Assembly (NCBI GenBank): GCA_903813345.2
Contig: CAIIXF020000012.1
Coordinates: 2,275,318 to 2,335,317 of the forward strand
Source: Owenia fusiformis
Taxonomy: Eukaryota > Annelida > Polychaeta > Sabellida > Oweniidae
Direction: 5' to 3'
Length of the DNA stretch: 60,000 bases
The notes beneath the pieces were generated by a model. That model searched no databases. It was not told where the DNA came from and was given only the letters and a program-made list of their open reading frames with translations. A program made the position numbers and the translations under genes. This document shows, one piece after another, positions 24,301 through 39,300 of the stretch (the stretch's first letter is position 1; each line of letters starts with the position of its first letter).

Positions 24301-27300
24301 AACTTAGATAGATCAATTGAATCGGTATTAAAAACCAATAGATTAATTGAATTGGTGTAAATAACTTAAATAGTTTAATTTTTTAATAACAGTAATAATA
24401 TATTTCAGTATTTAAGTCAATTACATACATACATTACAGTATATAGTTTTCATGAAAAAATGGTAACGCAATGACATTAAAAATAGGTGTATGAAATTAC
24501 ACAATAGTTTTCACAAATATTCAATAGGTATAGAAAAAGAACAACTTGTGAGTTTTCAAAGGCAACCTCATTTCCCGGGCCTCATTTCAATCATAATTAT
24601 TTTATGTCAGTCATGCAGTTTAACCCCTGGTTGGATTGGTATTAATAATTTAAATATATTAACATATATATTTATACATTTATCTGTTTGAGTAGACTTC
24701 CTCATTATATTCATATTTTTAGCCTGAAACCGACTATAACTAGAAATAGCTGAAGTTGAAATATCAAATTATTGTGATTCTTTTATTTAACTATCAAAAG
24801 TACAGTGTATATGTATTATTATTTAAAAGCAGTCTACTTTAGGGATGTTATATAAGTGGCCTTGATTGACCTATAAGTTTTGTTATTGGAATTTGGCATA
24901 TATAAAAGTATTAAATATTTGCCTATTATGACTCTTCATAATGTATTATATGACTTAAGTAGAAAGGGCCTCTTATATTGCAACTACCGCATGCCCCATT
25001 GTAAACCAACAAAATAACACCTGGGAGAAGCAATTCAAGTAACACACCCATAGAGGGAGGGATACAGCCCATGATAGGAACCCATGTATCCTGGAATCAA
25101 CAACCCTATTCAGTTAACATTTCTGGTAATGGTACACACATGATATTCCACTGGGAATAATAGTCATGGTAGACACTAGTGTTGTCGCGATGTGCCATAA
25201 TCGTACATCGATGCATCGGTAATTTTCAGTAGTAAACATCGATGCACATCGCGATGTACATCGAGAAAAAGTCCGAGAAAAGTGCACTGAAATACATTGG
25301 AAAATGAAATAAGACATGAGAAAGGTAAGCGATTCGCGTCAAAATAAGATAAGAAAGGGTGATTTTTAGCAAATTAATTTTTTTTAAAAACATCGATGTT
25401 TTGTTTCAGACATCGATGCATCGCCAGAATCAGCTTTGGCGATGTATCGATTTATCGCGACAACACTAGTAGACACCCCAGGGGTAGAGGTAAAAGACTG
25501 GTAACGCACCCCTGATTAAGGGGTGTGTCTTCACTCCCCAACATTTGACCTTCACCCCAACACTTTAAAGCAGAAAGTGAAGAAACTCATAACACGGTCA
25601 ATGGCCCAATGCCACAAGAAGGTTTGCCTTTGCCTTGAATAAATATCAACTTTGGAAAATTGTTTATTCAGACCTTGTATATTCAAATACTGTATACATA
25701 TTAGTAGTACAGTCTCCCATTGTAATCAGACCAGACTATATTATATATCAGCTTATGTTACTTATTTGCTATTTATCTGCTTGTTATTAAAAATATTCAC
25801 TTTGGATTTAATTCCATAAAACTAAAAACAGGGTACCTTGTTTTTTCCAAAATTTCAGAAAGCTGCATATAGCACAATCAATAAATCTCACTTAGCATAT
25901 TTCTCTATAGAGCACCTACATAGCGTCAAGAACAAATGATGGTAGATTGTAATATCACCTCATTCAGAAATGTAAATGGAGATTATTGAAATTATTCGGT
26001 CCATCCTGCAAAACAAATGTCTTCCTTATAAGTTTTTGTATGTTTTTATATTCTATATCACCAACCTTAGTCTTGCTTTACAGTTGTTGAAAAGGTGAAG
26101 TACACAGGGTGGGGGGTGGTATAAAGTCTTGGGGCAAGACTACACCAACCTTAATCCAAATACTTTTAAAAACTTAAACAAAAAGTATTTACTTTCCAGT
26201 TGATACGTCTTGCAAGGAGACTTCTGGGAAGACGGCTCTTCTGCCGCGTCATGAAGGGCTCATTCTACGGCCATTTTGTGGCAGGAGAGGACCAAGAAAT
26301 GGTCAAGCCATTGGTAGAACGCAACTTGAAGTTTGGTGTAAAATCAATCCTGGATTATAGTGTAGAAGAAGATCTGAGTTCGGAGGAAGCAACAAAACAG
26401 GAAATGGAGTAAGTACAGTAAAACTTAACCCTTTGGCAGAAATCAATTTTATATACTCTAAATAAGAGATAATTGTTTGATCTAGTAGAATCTTCAAATC
26501 AGAACATGTGGCCAGAAAATCACAATACTGTGTTTTATACGTATTTAGTAGTTAATTTTCATTTGCACTCTTATATAAATAAATTAATGGTTTGATGATA
26601 TAGATTTCATCCTTGTAAGGATCAAGAGCTTGAATCAAATACAGTAAAACCTTGAAATGTGAACACCTGTTAATCTGAACACTTTTGGCTTGTTTAAGTA
26701 CTATAAGGATTAGACAGGTTTTACTGCAGTCAGAAAATCACTAAAATATTTTTACCGAGCTAAGATTAATTTTACATTCAAACTTGCATAAACGGTCAAG
26801 AGAGCCACATTTTAGATGGCTTAAGATAAGACAAAAATTGAAATCGATTGTAAAATCCAGAAAGAGGTATGCGATATCTAGCCAATGTGATTCAACTATT
26901 TAACTCAGTTTTATCAGTTACGAAATAATCAATTTTATCGGTTATGAAACATTCCAATTTTTCATTAGATAATCATTTGTTAAGGATGTATTTGATTAAT
27001 TGAATGTTATGAGATATTAGCTGTTGTGTTCATGTGGAATGCAAGGCAAGTACATAGTGAAGCCGAGCACCCTTATCTAATCTAAATCTCTCTATTTTTA
27101 ACTGATTTCTGAAAGGAAGTTGGACCATCTGCCTTGACCCATATAACATCGAGTACATTAATATCCTCCCACTGTCATAATAACTGCAGTATTTCAGTCT
27201 GGACATTTAAAATAATATTAATTGATTGTATGTATATGTAAATGATCAATTGTGTAAAGTGAAACCTGTATATCTGAGCACTTCTTCACCGAATATTTCT

Positions 27301-30300
27301 CAATGTGAACACTTTTTCTCTGCCCAAAATTTGCCATTTCACATAACTCACATTAAGAAACCATTGAAATGTATACACATACTATTGCTAATCAGAACTC
27401 TTCTAGACTCTGTCAAAGTGGTGTTCAGATTAAACAGGTTTTACTGTATGTGTATTCCATCACTTGAGTTGAGAATATATTGAATTACCCTGAATTCCTG
27501 TTGGGGAGTCAACTCTCCCTCTGATTTCTACTGTATGTGTATTCCATCGCTTGAGTTCAGGATATATTGAATTACCCTGAATTCCTGTTGGGGAGTCAAC
27601 TCTCCCTGCTCATGTGAATTCCATCACTTGAGTTCAGAATATATTGAATTACCCTGAATTCCTGTTGGGGAGTCAACTCTCCCTCTGATTTTTACTGTAT
27701 GTGTATTCCATCGCTTGAGTTCAGGATATATTGAATTACCCTGAATTCCTGTTGGGGAGTCAACTCTCCCTGCTCATGTGAATTCCATCACTTGAGTTCA
27801 GAATATATTGAATTACCCTGAATTCCTGTTGGGGAGTCAACTCTCCCTCTGATTTTTACTGTATGTGTATTCCATCGCTTGAGTTCAGGATATATTGAAT
27901 TACCCTGAATTCCTGTTGGGGAGTCAACTCTCCCTGCTCATGTGAATTCCATCACTTGAGTTCAGAATATATTGAATTACCCTGAATTCCTGTTGGGGAG
28001 TCAACTCTCCCTCTGATTTTTACTGTATGTGTATTCCATCACTTGAGTTCAGAATATATTGAATTACCCTGAATTCCTGTTGGGGAGTCAACTCTCCCTG
28101 CTCATGTGAATTCCATCACTTGAGTTCAGAATATATTGAATTACCCTGAATTCCTGTTGGGGAGTCAACTCTCCCTCTGATTTTTACTGTATGTGTATTC
28201 CATCACTTGAGTTCAGAATATATTGAATTACCCTGAATTCCTGTTGGGGAGTCAACTCTCCCTCTGATTTTTACTGTATGTGTATTCCATCACTTGAGTT
28301 GAGAATATATTGAATTACCCTGAATTCCTGTTGGGGAGTCAACTCTACCTCTGATTTTTACTGTATGTGTATTCCATCGCTTGAGTTCAGGATATATTGA
28401 ATTACCCTGAATTCCTGTTGGGGAGTCAACTCTCCCTCTGATTTTTACTGTATGTGTATTCCATCACTTGAGTTCAGAATATATTGAATTACCCTGAATT
28501 CCTGTTAGAGAGTCACCTCTCCCTGCTCTGATTTTTACAGTTGAGTTTATAGTTTGATGAGTAAAGATCTCAATAATTTCAAATGTAATTTTATGAGGAA
28601 TTGAAATGTTCCAAATAGTATGTTTATTAAAGAGTTAACAAAATATAGATTATTGAATAAAGAGTTTAATGTGAAATTTTTTAGCCGATCCCCTTAACCG
28701 ACAGGTGTTATCCTAGACATAATAACTTCAACAGGCTAAGATTGGATTATTCTAGATTCACGGCCAGCCCTTCCAAAACATTTAATCAATCTACATCTAT
28801 TTTAGTTTTCTAGATAACTGATATAAACTGAAAAATTTCATTCCAAGTAAAAAATGTAATTCATGTCATGGTAGAACTTAAAAAAACATTCAAGATAGAG
28901 TGATACATCTGAGCATGATATTCATTGAATAATGATCAGTTGTTATATGAGATACTTCCACTTAATTCATTTAAGGAATTTGGTTATAATTGTCACTCAT
29001 GATGTTTTTTATTGGTTGTATGTTTTAAAAGCATTTTGAATCAAAATGTGTCTGTTGTTGCTATATCTACGAAAGAGAGCTGGTCGGTATAAGTAGATTT
29101 TTAAAATGTTACTGAATTCTTTTAATTTATCTAAAGGGCCTGTCAGATACTGTAGATTGGGTTAATTTGGCGCCCGCTTTAATTTGGCGAATTTGGCGAA
29201 ATTGAAAAATTCGCCAATATAAATCTTCGCCAAAATTTGGAATGAATCACCGGGAATTATCTAGGGTATTTCGTCCAGTTTATTTAGGGCACTTCCGGTT
29301 TAGTTTTTGCCAAAATATGAAAAAATGTCTCTCATAAATTGGCTCAGAACTGGTCAATCACTCAATAATACTCAGGGAAAACTAGAAAGGAAAAGCGCGG
29401 TATAGTAGCAGCATCGATTGAGGTGCAAAATGTAAATGATGATCTCACAAAAATGTACAAACGTGGTGAATATCGCCAGTGGTCCTCATAAGAAAAGATG
29501 AACATAGCCAAAGATGCCCATATACATGGTAATTAGCAAACAGCGCGTAAGTTTAAAGATAAAATTTTTTTTGCATATCCGCCAAATTAAATAGCCACCA
29601 ATATGCCAAAAATGGCAAAATCGCCAAATTAAGTAGCGCCAAATTAACCCAATCTACAGTATATGAATCTACATTTATCTTGTTGGTGAAATCAGAAACC
29701 TTGTTGGAGTAGAGTAAAAGTGTTCAAAATTAAATACTGTTTGTAATCGGGAATCTTGGCTATTTTGGGGCCTTATTTTCAAAGAAGATCCTGGCCTTGT
29801 ATTGAAATTTAATAATGACGCTTGGTGTAAAAAAGGCCTTTTATTTTAAAAAAGACCCAAACTTTGTTCATGGTCAAGCATGGGAAGCAATATTCAAAAC
29901 AAAAGATTTCCAGATCTGCCTCTTTTCTGACTTTTGTCTCAATCATATTTCCCCTTTATCAAAGAAAAGCAACACGGGTTGCATATTATGAGATGGCTGC
30001 AGCCTGAGGCCCAGGAATTTGTCATAATATAAGAAGATATCCTAGTGTACTGAAATTATTTAACTTCATTCGCACATATTTACACATGAACTAGAATGAG
30101 ATGGACGAATGATTGACATAACATAATAAGAAACCCTATTTATTACATTGTACTATTGCATTCCCAGGGCTCAGGCTGCAGCATTTGGCTTCCTTGTTCA
30201 TGACCAGGCTCTAGTTTTAATCAACGGACCCCTGGCTGATGCCTTTCATTTATTACAAAAACGATCACAAATCTATTTTGCTGCACCTTATGAATAGAAG

Positions 30301-33300
30301 GTTACACTGTTCTTATATCATTTTAAACTTGAGTTCACGGTGCTTTATAACAATAATCTTAAATGAGGCATAACTAGATATTGCAATTAATATGTCATAG
30401 TCGGCTGTTTATTTAGAGTAGATCTCTCTCAGTAAAATGTTATCACTTTTAACTGAATAATTAGAATTTGCATTTAGTTAGAAGTTATTAGAACAAGTCT
30501 TAGTTATTGAACTATGCAACCAGTTTTAATAACCATCCCTTTTGTAATAATGATGATGTAAAAGCAGATGCCACATGATTTAAATTAAAAACATCTAGGC
30601 ATCCTCGCTTCTCATCAAGCATATTTTTGCTCTGCATATCTCTGTACACTGGTGTATGCAGAAGCCAACAGGGGTTGGAAGGGGTCACATTACCAATCAG
30701 AAAAAATGTCTCAAAATTTGGCTAAATTTTTGAAAATTTAAGGCCAACTTTTTGATAATTTGGCCTAAAAAGCCCAGATAAGATCCAAAAATGCCCACTA
30801 ATTGAGGCCCTACAAAAATTTCTTCTGGGCCCACCCAAGGGGGAGGTAGGCCCCATTGGTCCCCCACTGGATCCGCTGCGCCAGTGAAGTATATTAAAAA
30901 CCAAACAAGGACAAGTGAGATCAGCCAAGATAGTCAAACATCTGAGACACCTGCCATTTGATGGCTAGTATTTACCACTGATGAAATATATGTTCACCGT
31001 AACCTGGAACAAAAATAAACTGAGAAATTCTAGGTCAGTTATACAAGTTATACTAGGTTAGATAGTATAATATAGTGAAACCTGTATATCCAAACACCTA
31101 GCTAATCTGAACACCTCCCAATTTGAACACTTTTGTCTTTCCCATTTTTCCCTCCCATTGACTCAATGTAAAAAAATCTTGAAATGTGAACACCTCCTTA
31201 TTTGAACTCTTATCTGGTCCCAATGGTATTCATACAGGATTAGACAGGTTTAACTGTATAACTCATAATAACAAATTATGTTTTTGTTTCAGTTCGTGTG
31301 TTCCTGCTGAAGGTCAAGCTGCAGGTATGTATATATTGATATCATATATTACTGTAAAGCATGTTTGTTTTGCTTTCAAATGGTACATATTAGATTTAAC
31401 ATTACTGTAAACTTGGTTCATTTTGCTCACAAATGGTATATAATCGTCACTGGTGGGTCAATTTGCAAATTTTACATTATTGTAAATCAAAATTTCATAT
31501 GTAAATTTAATTATCAGTAATTATCAAGATGTTATTGGCATCTTAACAATATATTTATTTGTGCTCCTCAGAGGAAAGAGATTTCCTGATAGACACACGG
31601 TATCAGGGTATGACATTTATCTCTCATTCCCCAAGGTCAAATGAATTTATCAACTATGACTTTTAAAACTGACATTTGTAGTACAGTCAGACAATGTTAT
31701 TAATGTCAACTGAGTTGTTTATATTCATATCTTTTGTTGTTAAGTCATCAACTTTTCTAAGTTAATTTATTGATTTAAAAAAGGACTATCTCTATACATG
31801 TACTTGTCACAGTCAATATGTAGAATAAGCTACATGTTTTTATTATAAGAACATATCATGTTATGACCCCCTGAGATTACTGACCCCCCCACAATTAGGT
31901 TTTTCCAGTGACTAATTACTATTTTCCCCATACCTTTCTACTCACTTGGGCAAGTAAATAACAAAGAAGGGGAGAACTGATCCAGACAATACTATATAAG
32001 TGGCAATTTGCCTAATTATTTAATTTGCCTATTGCTTGATTTTAGCCAGATTTGGAAAATTAGATGTCAGAAATATTATCTTCATAGGCCTAATGTTATC
32101 CAAAAGGAAGCTTCATGTCATTAGGAAAATTAAAATGATAAAATTTGACCATTCGGCAAATTAACCACTCTGATTAGATACCACTTATACAGCAATTCTT
32201 ACTGAAAAATTGTATACCTACCCAGGCAATTATATACCTCCCTCTTGTAGGGAACTCCTAGAGGTTGATAATCATGTATGCAAACCTCTAAGTATAACTG
32301 AAGGTGTAAATATTCATTCTTACGGTTAGAAAACTTTCGTGACATGTCAAAAAAAACAATTATGTCAAAATTCTGTCTCAACTTGGATTTAGTCCTAACA
32401 CAAAGTCAGAAAGTCACCTTGTCTGTGAAAAGGACATGATTTATTGTAAGGATTTTATTGCTACTGCATGATAGAAATGAAAAGGTGACACTAAAGATAA
32501 CTCTTGTGAGGTAAAGATGGTTATACATGTACTTGATTGAGATTTCAATCAAAAAGTTCAACATTGGACAATATAGTTATGTATGTGTGTTTGGAGAGGG
32601 GGGAGGGGGCGGTTAGTGGCAAGAACCCATTTCATGCCAACATTTATTTCTTTGATCCATTTTTTATAACCTTATAATGCATACTTCAGAAACTTCATTT
32701 AATGCAGTTAGTCAAAACTTGTGCAAAAGAATTAACAAAGACATTTTTGATTTGAGATGTGTGGCGAAAAAATGAAATTAATCATATTTTTGTTCATTAT
32801 TGTTTGTTCTAATATTCCAGACATTACCGAAGGGCCCGAGAGTCGGTTCAAGCCACATAAAGAGTTTGGAGATCGTCGTCGAGGTGTCGTCAGTGCAAGG
32901 ACGTATTTCTATGAAGATGAGGCACAGTGTGACTACAACATGCAAACCTTTATGAGGTCTATAGATGCAGTCGCAGGTAATGTTTTAATACGTATGTACT
33001 GTACAGGGTGTCAAGAAATAATGGCTCAGAATAAGTCTCAGAAATTAAATCATACAAGCCTAATATTTTAATTGTAATTCTCGAAATTAATTCCCTTTAA
33101 AAAATGATCTATGACATTCATGAAGTGTTTGTATGATCACATACATTTTAATGTATAGTTAACACACATCCCAAGACTGTAAATTTCCACTTTTTTTAAA
33201 AATATGTGCAGAATTTAAGTATTTTCTTAAAGAGATGTTCTTGTAAACTTTTAATCATCAAAGCACAACTAGTTACAAAAAAACTGTTTTCTCATGACTA

Positions 33301-36300
33301 ATCAAAATCAAGCCCCTTGAATCATCTAAAGTATACTCTTATCAGTTCTATGCATTTTTTCTAGCGACAGTCTTCCTGATGCGCACACCTCTTTCTATTT
33401 CAAGTTCATTGTCGGTTAGTTTGACCTTACATGCAGATATTACTTCAAGTGAATAAATGATTGAGATATTCTCTGGCAGAGGTATCACAAAACATTTTTG
33501 GCACAATACTCTTAATAAATCATACAGTAAAACCTGTCTAATCTGAATGCCTCTTGGACTAGCCAAAAGTTTTTGGATTTGCAGGTGTTCACATATCAAA
33601 TGTTTTTAACATGTAAATCAATGGCAGATTTAAAATATGGGACCAGAAAAGTGTTCACATTAAGAGATGTTTGGACTAGAGAGGTGTCGCCCGAAACCCA
33701 TTGAACCCCCTGGCTACGGGCCTGGGTGTTCAAATATACAGGTTTTACTGTATATGGTAAAAGCCAGGGAACATAACATAGAATCCAATAGAGAGATGAT
33801 ATCATAATCAATAACACAAACACTCTCATTGACATTAGTTTAGATCTATTATTTTAAAATGCGTGAGTACATTCATTTATGTCGATACTCAGGAGGTGTG
33901 TCGATTTGCCATTTGTCTCCATGTATTCAATTAACACCCTTTTGCAGAGTTTGACATTGCTTTATTTATTGTAAATATGTACACGTAATAGTTTATAACT
34001 GACTTCCAAATTAGAAGCAAAGATCTTATCTTAACTGTTATATTATTTAAGGTCCTTTGTTTGGAATCTGAACAACTGTCAGTATAGACACTTTTTTCTT
34101 TAAAGAAATTTGAAATGTGAAGACCTGCAAATCCAAACTCCTTTGGCTGGTATAATGGTATTTGGATTAGACAGTTTTACTGTACTTGATTTACACCAAA
34201 AAGCACTAAATCAAAGCAGAGTATCTTAGTAATAACTTAACAACAGTTCAATGATGTACAAATACTTAACAACCCTCAAACCATACCAACTTTAAAAACT
34301 GCAACTCAAAAGGCCCATCAATCAATTGTATCAAAATTGTAAGTAGAGATTGTTCACAATTACTTGGGACTTTCTTTGGCATGTAGACTTATCTTTATTC
34401 CAGTATTGATCCACATGAATTATATATTGCTCCTTCGTGATGTATTACACTCTGTTCATTTGGCCGGTTGCGATACTCTTACATCTTATATCTCTTATAT
34501 CAATATTTTGTGTTCTGGAGTTAGGGATGATGTCTGTTGATTTTCAAGTATGTAGTAAGCAAATCAACATTTTCAAATACATATATTGTTATATGGGGGA
34601 GAGGGAGGTTTAATTTATATTGAATCTAGCTTCGTAATTTTTCTTCAATTATCAGCATTTAGACAATGTGACCTTCCCTTACCAACAAAGTGTCATCACC
34701 CTTGACATTGACCTAATTGTTTTGTCGTGTTTTAAACAATCCCCAAAGATTATTAAGCCAAAAAATTAATCATTATTTATTTATTGTTTTCACAACTGGC
34801 CAAATTAAAGGACGAGGTGTGTGTTTTTAACCTTTTAACAATAGAGTAACTTAAACAATGAATGTTAATATACTGTGGCTATGAAGTGTCATTTGGGTCA
34901 ACAGAATAGAATTAGTGAGGAGTAGTTAATAAAGCATGTACAAGGTTGACTATTCAAAATATACAATACATTTTCAATTCAATGATGTATTAAATATAAA
35001 CCCAGTGACTGGGTTTTTAAAGCATAAAACATTTACAATACATACATTAACATTTACATTTGCCTCTGAGCCTCATATAAAAATCTACATAACTACAAAA
35101 TGAAAAACTACAAAATGCAACATGTTTTAGATAATATGAAGTGATATGTTGAGAAAAACGTTTTTATATTACAACTGCGTACACTGTAAAAATGTTTATC
35201 TCCAGCTTTGCCATCATTATCATGTAGAAATGTTATTGAAATGAATATTCACCTAATGAAATATCAGAAATGCAAAAATAGTTTCAAACAGTGTGTGTGT
35301 TATAACAATATCTTGAGGGTCCTATAAGAGGTCTCATTGCTTAAATAGGACCAGTGGTACAGCAATGATAAACTACTCAGTCACTGACTAGGTTCACGGG
35401 TACAGTTAAACCTTTTATGATATATAAGTACAAAAAGTGTGTCTCACAATAATATCCTTAGGGATTTCACGTGCTCACCTCATGATTAACAAGCCAATAA
35501 TCAGGTCGAAAAATCTAGGCATTGACTAACTGTTTAGAAGTCTACATCTTTGTTGATTTAATTCAATAAGCCATTATGAGCTTTTTATAAAGTTTTTATT
35601 GTCTATAATGTCATGTTTTTTAGGCCTTGTGAAGGATTGTCAACAAATGACTTGTTTATAAATGATTCTGTATTAGTTATACAGTATATGACACAAACCA
35701 ATCACCTTGAGGACTGTTAATAGATGGCGTAAGATATCAATTGGGTTGGATTGTAAACAATTTTTCAATTCAATTCAATTTATTTCATAATTTTTTATGT
35801 AATAAACACAATAATATCAAGCAGCTAGACGCCCTGAGGCATATTATGCGGTGTAACAGAAATAGATTTAAACTTCATCTAGACTACATTAAAAAAGAGG
35901 ACTGATACCTATTAATACAAATCAATGGTATAGTCAGCAATACTATAGCAACCAATAGTTCAGTAGTAATACTATAGCAACCAATAGTTGATCTGAATGG
36001 TAGGAGGGGAAATCTTCAGTTTATGATAGCATCACAACTTTATCCATAATGAACTAGTGTCTCAAAAAGTGTATTTTTGATCAATACATGATGGATTGCG
36101 ATACTATTGCTAAGAGGTCTTCGTGCTAGGCGTATGAGATTTTAGATTTTGAAGTTGTAAGTTTAAGACATGTGTGCTCCTTGTGTTTATTCATTGCAGA
36201 AAGTGTTATGTGAAGACGTGTCTCATAGTATTCAAGTCTATTAAATACTGCATACTCTGTTTCTCCATTTAAGCATGAGAGAAGGAAGGAATAATGGGGA

Positions 36301-39300
36301 GGGGGATATACACAAGTTCTTGCTGTTGAGACCAGTGATATTATTCACATATTATTATTGTTTGTAGGCGTCTCATATATTGTAATATTGTATGTATACA
36401 TATAATATATGTTACTTTTGTATTTTATAGGTGCCACCAATTGTACCGGTTTTTGTGCCGTCAAGTTGACTGCCCTGGGGAGGCCCCAATTTCTTGTAAG
36501 TCACACATTAATAAAGTAATTCATGAATAATTTGTTCATGTTCCGTACAGTGCAGTTGTCTAAATTATACCTTAAGGTTACCCTGAGGAAGTTTTGCACA
36601 TGCACTTTTTGAAAAATGTCATTTAAAGTATTTTGATTTATTAAATTCTGTAATAAATGTTTCACCGTCTAATTCTATGAGGTAGGATGGTTCATTGCAT
36701 CGTGAACAAAATCTGATTTTTTTCCAGCTTCAAATGTCTGAAGTTTTGAACCAAATGAAGAGATTTTTCAAAGTAATGGCAGACGGCAAAGGCAGTGGGA
36801 ATGGAAACTCAAGTATTGACTACGAAACTTTCAAACAAAAACTAAATGACCTTGGATTGAAATTGTCGCGGGATGAACGCAAGAAGTGGTTCACAATTTT
36901 GGACGTTACTCAAGATGGGTTAGTATTTCTGTTCTTTTAATTCATGCATTTCTTTTGTAATCAAAAGTTTAGTTATTTGATTTGATTTATATAACTGAAT
37001 ATATGTCCATTTCATAATGTTAACTTTTGCAGTTATAAATACTTGGTTGAATTTATAATGGCATTTACAGTGATTTTGATTTCAAGGGTCTATTTTCATA
37101 CATGTGATGGGTTGAATCATTGAAAAATTTTCGCATTCAATGGGTGTTCTCATATCCTTGTTAAACTTAAAGTGCATGAAAGCATTCATTTCAGAGTTTG
37201 AACATTATTATAATTGCATATTTCACAAAAATGATTATATATTTCTTCCCAGTTTTGGGAACTTGTAGACTAAACCATAACTTTGTTCCAGGATAGCACA
37301 TTCTTGATCTCCTATAACACGAAGGCACGTTGAACTTTTACTGTGACCCAAGTTGACCTTTTCACCCTAGGGGTTAATAGGTCAAGGTCATATGGTAAAT
37401 TACTAATACATTTTGTTGTGCTGATCAACCTTTGTAATCTATCACATCACTTCTCTATTATTTAAAAAATATGTCTTACATATCTTGATAACTGATAACC
37501 GATTCATCCCTTATTTCAACAATCTGAACACTATGCTATATATTACCCACAATGCAACAAATGTGTTATTTGTCAAAACTATATTGTCTTCTATTTCAAT
37601 TTACTTATCAAAACCCTATAAATTGCACATATCAAACTAACCTCAATTTTCTATTTTCAAAAATGTTATATGATTATGTATACAATAGTTTTTATACTGC
37701 ACTCTCTAAAAAGAAAAATAATTTGCATTGCTAACTTTTTAGCTCACATGGGTGATTTATTTATCACTATTATCACCCACTTTTATGTGTGTCTGTCTGT
37801 GAATATATTGGTGGCACATTTTCAATCCTCTATGATAAGTGAAATGTAGGTCAGCAATAATGCCTAAAAGTTTTAGAAAAAAATATTTTGGAAAAATTCA
37901 AGATGTCTGCCATTTCTCTCTATGTGAGCCAATCGTGCCGAATGGTGTTATTTTTCTTTTTTTAGAGGGTTAGTTTTTGGTGTTACAAGTTTGTAATAAC
38001 AGATTTTCTTTCAGAGAGATCGATCTCTTGGATTGGAACAATCTATTGGAGGTGAACATGAACTTGGCCAAACTCCTCCAGCTCTCAGACTTTGGGGTGA
38101 GTTTATTTTTTTATTCTTTAAGAAATTTGGGATATGACATTTTATGATTTATTGCAAATACTGTATTTTCAATTCATACTAAATAATCTATTATATTTCC
38201 ATAAATAATTTTGAATCAAGGAAAATAGATGGTGACATGAGAGATATTCACTGATAATAATTAAAATATCATAACAAGAGAAACTTTCACTAATTTTAAT
38301 ATAAGAATGATGTTCACTAATAAAACATTGTAGCAAGAGATATTTTCCCATTAACAAATACTGTAGATTGGGTTAATTTGGCGCCCGCTTTAATTTGGCG
38401 AATTTGGCGAAATTGAAAAATTCGCCAATATAAATCTTCGCCAAAATTTAGAATGAATCCCCGGGAATTATCTAGGGTATTTCGTCAAGTGTATTTAGGT
38501 CACTTCCGGTTAAGTTTTTTCCAAAAATATGAAAAAATGTCTCTCCTAAATTGACTTAGAACTGGTCAGTCACTCATTAATACTCAGGGAAAAGGTGATG
38601 TATAGTAGCAGCATCAATCAAGGTGCAAAATGTAAAGGATGATCTCACAAAAATGTACAAACGTGGTGAATATCGCCAGTGGTCCTCAACTTTTGAGGAC
38701 TTTTAAAAAATGAACATGCCCATTTACATAGTAATTCGCTAACAGCGCGCAAGTATAACATTGTATTAAATTTTTTTTGCATATCCGCCAAATTAAATAG
38801 CCGCCAATATGCCAAAAATGGCAAAATCGCCAAATTAAGTAGCGCCAAATTAACCCAATCTACAGTAGATCTTCAGCAATTGAATTTTATCACAAGAGAG
38901 ATGTTCTCATCTAGTAAGAGATCATGACAAGAAAGATATCACTTAAATAACCAAGTTTTACTGTATTTACAGGTGCAGTGTCTCACACCAGACGAGGAAC
39001 AACAAATGCACAATATGTTAAGAAGAGTTGACACTCTCGCACAGGTACATTTCTTTTCTATTACAAAAAAATAATAATCAAACAAACCACATGGTAGCAC
39101 TGTTCCACAACTAGTTACTTTGACGGAGAAAAGAAATTATAATCAATTTGACTTATAAGTAGGTTTAAATCAAGAAAACAAAAAAAACTCATAACAAGGA
39201 AGTTGATCCATTTTGTTACATTGACGTTCCGTCAAAGTATAACTAGTTGTGGAACAGTGTGGTAGGATAACATGTTTTTTCTTCCGTTTTATTTAACATC

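Noticed and set aside
27480-28530. CRISPR-like regular repeats
   Set aside because: The context is a eukaryotic intron, units are contiguous with no unique spacers, and the array is a simple minisatellite.
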